Of a stretch of DNA of 64,000 nt, positions 59,260 to 64,000 are shown in pieces. The position numbers and the translations under genes are program-made. Within the stretch, counting starts at the first letter, position 1. Every line of letters starts with the position of its first letter. The notes beneath the pieces are model-generated. The model had not been told where the DNA came from, searched no databases, and saw nothing but the letters and a program-made list of their open reading frames with translations. The DNA is from Aegilops tauschii subsp. strangulata (lineage: Eukaryota; Streptophyta; Magnoliopsida; Poales; Poaceae), in contig NC_053040.3 in assembly GCF_002575655.3 (NCBI RefSeq), positions 459,840,780-459,904,779 on the forward strand, in the 5' to 3' direction.

Positions 59260-60830
59260 AATTTTACGGTTTAGCCGGTTTACTGCGAAGACAAGATATA
59301 TATACAGTAAAATAACTGCAGCATCGTGAATAAGAAAAAACCTAGACTATACAATAAGGAAATTACAGCATATTACATCCACTGGGCATCAAAGTTCGCC
59401 ACTATGATAATAAAGCACAAGCAGACATCAGATTACATACACTGGGCATCAAAGATCGCCACCAGTGCAAATAAACACGCCGACAAAATAATATACAAAA
59501 CCGACAGCACTTCAATAGAGTTCAAGAAAGGTTAGCCCTGCTGGGGAGCTGCAGCGCAAGCAGCTGAGCAAAATGATGAGACTGCGCTTGTTCAACACTT
59601 ATATCTTCCTCACTCTGAAAGATAAACAAGCAGACAGATGACAGGTTTTGCACATAAAAGTATCAGTGCTGACAATTCATCACATTTCTTACTGATGAAT
59701 AAAGTGACATAGTTTAAAATTGCATTAACACAATATGGTATTGTTCAGGTCAAGACATGGCAGCAAATGACATTGTGAAGGAGTTGGCAGCTTCACGACA
59801 CCACTGGATTACAGATCAAGAACTCATAAGTATCAATGGTTAGTGTGCTGTCAATTTATACCATTTCAGATTGGCAAATAAAGAGACGGTTTAAATAATA
59901 GTAGAATGATATGACATTGTTCATAGTTAAGACATTGCAGAATATGACATTGTGCTGTAGTGGGTAGGTTCACCACACCACTGGATTACGGATGAAGAAC
60001 AGAAGCATACATGCAGTGCAAAAGAAGATCACTTGCTCTGCATAGTTTAATTTACATGGTATGAAGAAGGAACTTGGTTGTACAACTGAAAACTTAAATT
60101 GAGAAAGGACAAACTTTTGTTTATGAACTACATAATAAACTTTAAACAAGCAATTTGATGCAAACACAAAAAATAAACAGCTGTTGTAGTCATGCCTAAC
60201 CAAATATATACAACAAAGTTTGAAGGCTTGAGATGGACAAACTTACATTATTGGTGAAGATAGGCTCTATAAAGGCCTTGTCCATGCTGATGGGGGGGGG
60301 GCAATTCAAGAAGTTTACCACAGAATCTTCTTCAAAAGCATTGCCTTTATTCTACATTTTGTTAAGAGTAAATATAGATGTGATAATATACGAAAAATGG
60401 AGAATATTTAAGATAAGATGAAGAGTGATGCTACATAACCAAGTAGCTATAAATGTAAGTGCAGCGATACAGGCAAAAGGTACAGCCAAGAGCAATGCAC
60501 ATCTAAACTTCTTCAGTACCAACCTTATGGTAAGAGTAAATATAGATCTGATGTGTAGAAAATGGAGGGCAAAGGAAAATAAGCTGCAGAGTGATGGTAC
60601 ATGAACAACTACCTGTCATTATAAGTACACTGATAAAGGACAGCATGTACTTACAAGAACAATGCAGAGCTAAAAAAAACATTGGCATTGGATACATTCT
60701 ACACTAATGTAACCATTCATACAGATCAGATAATTTGGAGCGAACAATTGATAAGCAAGCTATCATGCATACTGCTGTCACATAATGAACCAGGTATGTA
60801 TGCAAGTACAGTGATACAGGACAACAGGTA
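59260..60830. other. CACTA interior without recognised gene
   Basis: AT-rich, with short direct repeats: a CATCCACTGGGCATCAAAG phrase at about 59377, again near 59437 as CATACACTGGGCATCAAAG. It may include 3' exons or UTR of the minus-strand gene at 60836-62139. Confidence 0.5.
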
Positions 60831-60835
60831 CTAAC

Positions 60836-62139
60836 AAGAGCAAAGCAGCGGGCAGCATATTTGCGATATCCTGTCGTTCTTGTCAAACCGGAATTCTTCT
60901 TCGAGTAGATTTCCTGCAAAAAAGATCCGTAAGGCACATGCGGAAAAGTAGAAGTTCAAATTGTCATGTGATTTCATAGACAGTACCTCATCCTGGGAAC
61001 GAGACCAGTGCATAACAAGGTTTTTCCATTCAATGTCTTCTAAATTTAGCACAGGAGACTTCACCGGAAATTCGTTTATAGACTTGCCATCAAAGTGTGG
61101 TTTCCTCAGGTAACACCGATACTGCTGCAATGCTTCCTTGAAAAGCACAAGCAAGCTTTGCTCGTCATGACTATCCAGATTGACCCTCGCCTAGTTACAA
61201 CAATGTAATGTAAATCATTGATGTGTTCAATCAGCAGAAAACAGGAAAATAATAACCATGAATAATAGCACTTACACGTAAGTTGGACAGGAAGATGTGA
61301 AAATGGTGGTTGTCTTCACAATAATCTTCCCATGATGGGAATATATGCACGTAGTCCCTAACAACATTGAAAGCATTGTCTTTTAAACTGGGAATAAATG
61401 GAATGGGGTTCCAATCTGCAGGAATTGGCCGTCTCTGCAGTTGGGATAGGTCTTCGGCCGGTGGACTTGCTGTACTTTTTGCTGGAGTGGGATTTTTTGT
61501 GGTACAGCTGGTGCTATGGCAAATGAAATTGGTATACCTTTTGCTGGAGTGCAGGTCCTGTGTGGTGGGGCTAGTGGTGTGGCCAGTGAAGTATGGGTAC
61601 AGTCTGCTGGAGTCGGTCCTACGTTTTGTGTCACTGGTTGTACAACCAATATAAGTGGGGTGCTGTCTGATTTCTCCGGCACCACCACGTTTTTCAAGGA
61701 CTTTGCTGGTGCTCCTTCAGGTTCAGCAATCACCCTCTTCCTTTTTGATGTCTGATGCACAAGAACAGTATTTGAGTGAAAAAACATGGTATGATGACAG
61801 ATGGAATATGTATTGATAATGGATGGGCATGGCATCTCGACATATATGATGAGTAAACTAAGCAGATGGCGGTGCAACAAAGTAGAAGAAATGCAAGACA
61901 ACATATGCAAGATACCCGCAATCGATAAAACATTGCCAAATTAGAACAGGCACCTTCATGGGTGAACAGGACAGGCCATCTGCCTTTGACTCCTCGAGGT
62001 TAGAATAGTCATTAGGATCATATTCTGAACAAGAATCAACAGGTGGGGAGCGTATGAGTTTCATTGCATCCAGAATGGCACTCAATGCCTTGGTGCCAAT
62101 TTTGTAAGTCATTGCAGTGTTTAGCTTCAAGAGTGGACT
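60836..62139 (-). pseudogene. CACTA-borne spliced gene, function unknown, likely frameshifted
   Basis: On the minus strand, exons fit GT-AG rules: about 62139-61954 (ending SCSPMK), 61751-61276, 61190-60987 and 60913-60836. The protein has a basic KRKRVIAE segment, a Pro/Ala-rich middle, then conserved-looking blocks WNPIPFIP, VRDYVHIFPSWEDYC, HHFHIFLSNLR, FKEALQQYRCYL, EWKNLVMHWSRSQDE and TTGYRKYAARCFAL. The reading frame changes inside the second exon, near an A run at 61493-61498, so a 1-bp indel probably breaks it. I do not recognise the domain with confidence; position in a CACTA element suggests an ORF1-type or accessory transposition protein. First and last exons are not defined. Confidence 0.55.
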
Positions 62140-62538
62140 GCTGCTAGTGCGACACAAAGCAGTTACACAGATCATAGTGTAGATATAACGGGAAAACCTT
62201 AAGCATCAGAGTAAAATCAGCAAAGTGGAACTTGTTGGAATATATGTGCTAGTATTGCCGGTACGGCTAGAAAGGCTTCGGATACCAGCTCTCTTCAAGT
62301 GAAGGTGCGGTACTGTTAATATCAGTGTAACTCTCAAAGGCGACACAGCTCCCCGCATTTCCTTGCTATTCTTATAGGATTCAAGTGGGCAGACCACTAC
62401 AAATCCTATTCCTATGTTTACAAGATCCTACGAATCAAAGAGGCTCAAAGTGTCCATCACAACCGACCGTATAGACCTCTACACTGCAAATGTCCCTGGT
62501 CATCTTCAGTACAAGGAACATACTGTACTACTATCATA
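62140..62538. other. CACTA interior, upstream of its minus-strand gene
   Basis: No convincing frame; probably intron or 5' region of the CACTA-borne gene. Confidence 0.4.
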
Positions 62539-62697
62539 CTCCCTCCGTTCCAAAATATAAGTCTTGGTAGATATTTCCACTATGGATCACATACAGATGT
62601 ATCCAGATACATTTTAGAGTGTAGATTCACTCATTTTGCTCCATATGTAGTCCATGGTGGAATCTATACAAAGACTTGTATTTAGGAACGGAGAGAG
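62539..62697. mobile_element. Stowaway MITE (159 bp)
   Basis: The ends are CTCCCTCCGTTCCAAAATA and, read inward from the right, CTCTCTCCGTTCCTAAATA. TA duplications lie at 62537-62538 and 62698-62699. The internal motif TTTTAGAGTGTAGATTCACT is typical of Triticeae Stowaway elements. It is nested in the CACTA element. Confidence 0.93.
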
Positions 62698-62699
62698 TA

Positions 62700-64000
62700 C
62701 ATATTAAAGAAGAACGGAAGAGGAACATGGTAAAGAAGAGCAAGCAGATTTTGGATAATAAAATGTTGGTTGTGCAGTGCCCACACATGATGAACCAGAG
62801 CGCATTAAGAATGCAACTCCCAGCTGCCTCTCGACCATTTCAGGCGGTTGGATGAAGATCCTACGTCTCCTAACCCTTCTTCTTCCTCGTCTCTGATTCT
62901 TCCCATACAGAACACTGCACGGGCCGCCGGCCGGACCACCGGCCCCCACCGCCTGTGTTCCTCCGCCACCCCCACCCCCCACCCCCGCCCCAACCCCCAC
63001 CCGCGTCGAGTTTTCTTCATTCGGCGAGGCCCCACAACCACCCGAGCCCCTTCGATCGCACCGGCGAACTCCGGCGAGCTCTGAAAAATCGACTGACCCA
63101 GTTTTGAAATTTAGTCTACTGTGATTTAACTAGTGTGGAATATAAAAGGGGAAAACCAAAAGCATTGGGAGTATAGTGTTGAGCGTGCCATCGCGGATCT
63201 GAAGGTGCAAACCGGACAAAGGCAACTTCGCAACCAAGACAAGAAATCAGAGTAAAGCAGTGGCGATCTATTTTCTTGCTGCGATAAATAAGTTGAGCAG
63301 ATACGAAAGAGTACCGCCTCTGGTGCGGCGTCGTGTACGCATCTGCTGAGAATTTGACGGTGCTGCGCTAGCGATGGCTGTCGGTGGCGTGGAAGCAGAT
63401 CTAGGAGGGTAGACGGTGGCGGCAGGGCGCGGTGGACGAGACGGTCGTAGGAGCAGCGCCGGCAAGGTGGACGACGGCGGGGATGAATCGAGAGGACGGG
63501 ATGCAAGGATCCCGGTCCGAAGCCGTGGATGAGAGAGGTCGATCTCTTGTAATGGACGGCGGCGTCGGGGTATCAGCTCCGGCATGGTGGAGGAGGACGG
63601 CGGTGGATGGGGTGGCGGACGGCGGCGGACGGAGGAGGGTGGGGTGGAGAGGGTGTTTTGGCGCCCACGGAGTACGAATGGGGAAAAGGGAGGTAGAGAG
63701 GAAGGGGGAACCATGTATTCAGGGCGCACTCTTCTCAAATGCGAGGAAATTTACAAACTTAGCCCCCGTTTCAAATTTCTACTACATCACAGCAACATTA
63801 GTCGGTTGGGGATAGGACGGTAATCTCGCATACACCAAATATTTGCCACGAGAGTTTGTTTTTGGCGCCCACCGTGTATGAATATGAATCGGGGAGGAAG
63901 TCGATTTCGGCCGAGGACACACTGTGTTTTGGCGCCCACCGTGTATGAATCCGGGTGAGAGGCGGTTACGTCACGTTTGGGTGAAATTACAAACCTACCC
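62700..64000. other. CACTA interior, GC-rich right part
   Basis: GC-rich, low-complexity sequence with overlapping proline- or glycine-rich frames on both strands (62704-63084, 63126-63815), none resembling a known protein. A phrase GGCGCCCACCGTGTATGAAT occurs at about 63866 and 63932, with a looser copy at 63659, and may be the other subterminal repeat block. Confidence 0.45.

Larger units (their letters stand above)
57923..64000. mobile_element. CACTA (En/Spm) transposon, left end and interior
   Basis: It begins CACTACAAAAAAATACAC inside an LTR, the hallmark CACTA terminus. Subterminal sequence repeats the motif CTTCCATGATGAT (57942, 58088). The interior holds a GGGCCGGCCC-containing array and a spliced minus-strand gene. 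No second CACTA terminus was found to 64000, so the element is over 6 kb and leaves the window. The flanking 3 bp (57920-57922, CAC) would be the duplication, but the partner is not visible. It resembles the Jorge group, by memory. Confidence 0.8.

Noticed and set aside
63126..63815. Pro- and Gly-rich open frames on both strands near the right edge
   Set aside because: They are mirror frames of low-complexity GC-rich CACTA sequence with no recognisable domain.

Overview
The window is nuclear DNA of a Triticeae grass (wheat, barley, rye, Aegilops group). The reasons are long Copia elements with Angela/WIS/BARE-type LTR ends, Gypsy LTRs whose ends contain TGATACGTCTCC-type sequence, a large CACTA element with a CACTACAAAAA end, Stowaway MITEs, and a plant gene with many GT-AG introns. 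Family names (Angela, WIS, WHAM, Sabrina, Jorge) are from memory and were not checked against a repeat library.

Layout. 1-31980 is a nested stack of LTR retrotransposons that can be unpicked through their 5-bp target duplications. The oldest visible layer is a Gypsy element C on the minus strand (internal 27899-30431, 5' LTR 30432-31980). A plus-strand LTR of family B (10049-10385 plus 26982-27898) lies in C. That LTR was hit twice: by a WHAM-like minus-strand element (LTR 1-488 plus 9219-10048, continuing left of the window), and by a full minus-strand family-B element (10386-26976, TSD ATGTA). The WHAM-like LTR was then hit by Angela-1 (489-9213, minus, TSD GAATA). The left LTR of element B was hit by Angela-2 (11759-20419, plus, TSD GGCGC). 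The two Angela copies form inverted repeats of about 8.7 kb, 2.5 kb apart. Both carry broken gag-pol genes, broken at different sites. Element B has no recognisable gag-pol but carries one long open frame of 626 codons just after its primer binding site.

31981-48699 is the low-copy island. It holds the only clear host gene, an apparently intact 12-exon, 530-residue AVT1-type vacuolar amino acid transporter on the minus strand (37220-42009). Around it are small DNA elements: a 554-bp hAT-type element with a perfect 8-bp duplication (32765-33318), a foldback element upstream of the gene (42595-42958), a three-unit tandem repeat (45101-45304), an interrupted Stowaway (45656-46454), a Stowaway hairpin (about 46977-47051) and a LINE fragment (47329-47940).

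48700-64000 is a second, older stack. A diverged family-B LTR (48700-49570) is interrupted by a decayed WIS-like Copia element (49571-57922). That element's 5' LTR is in turn interrupted by a CACTA transposon that starts at 57923 and runs off the right edge. The CACTA element carries a GGGCCGGCCC-containing array, a spliced minus-strand gene with a likely frameshift, and a nested Stowaway MITE.
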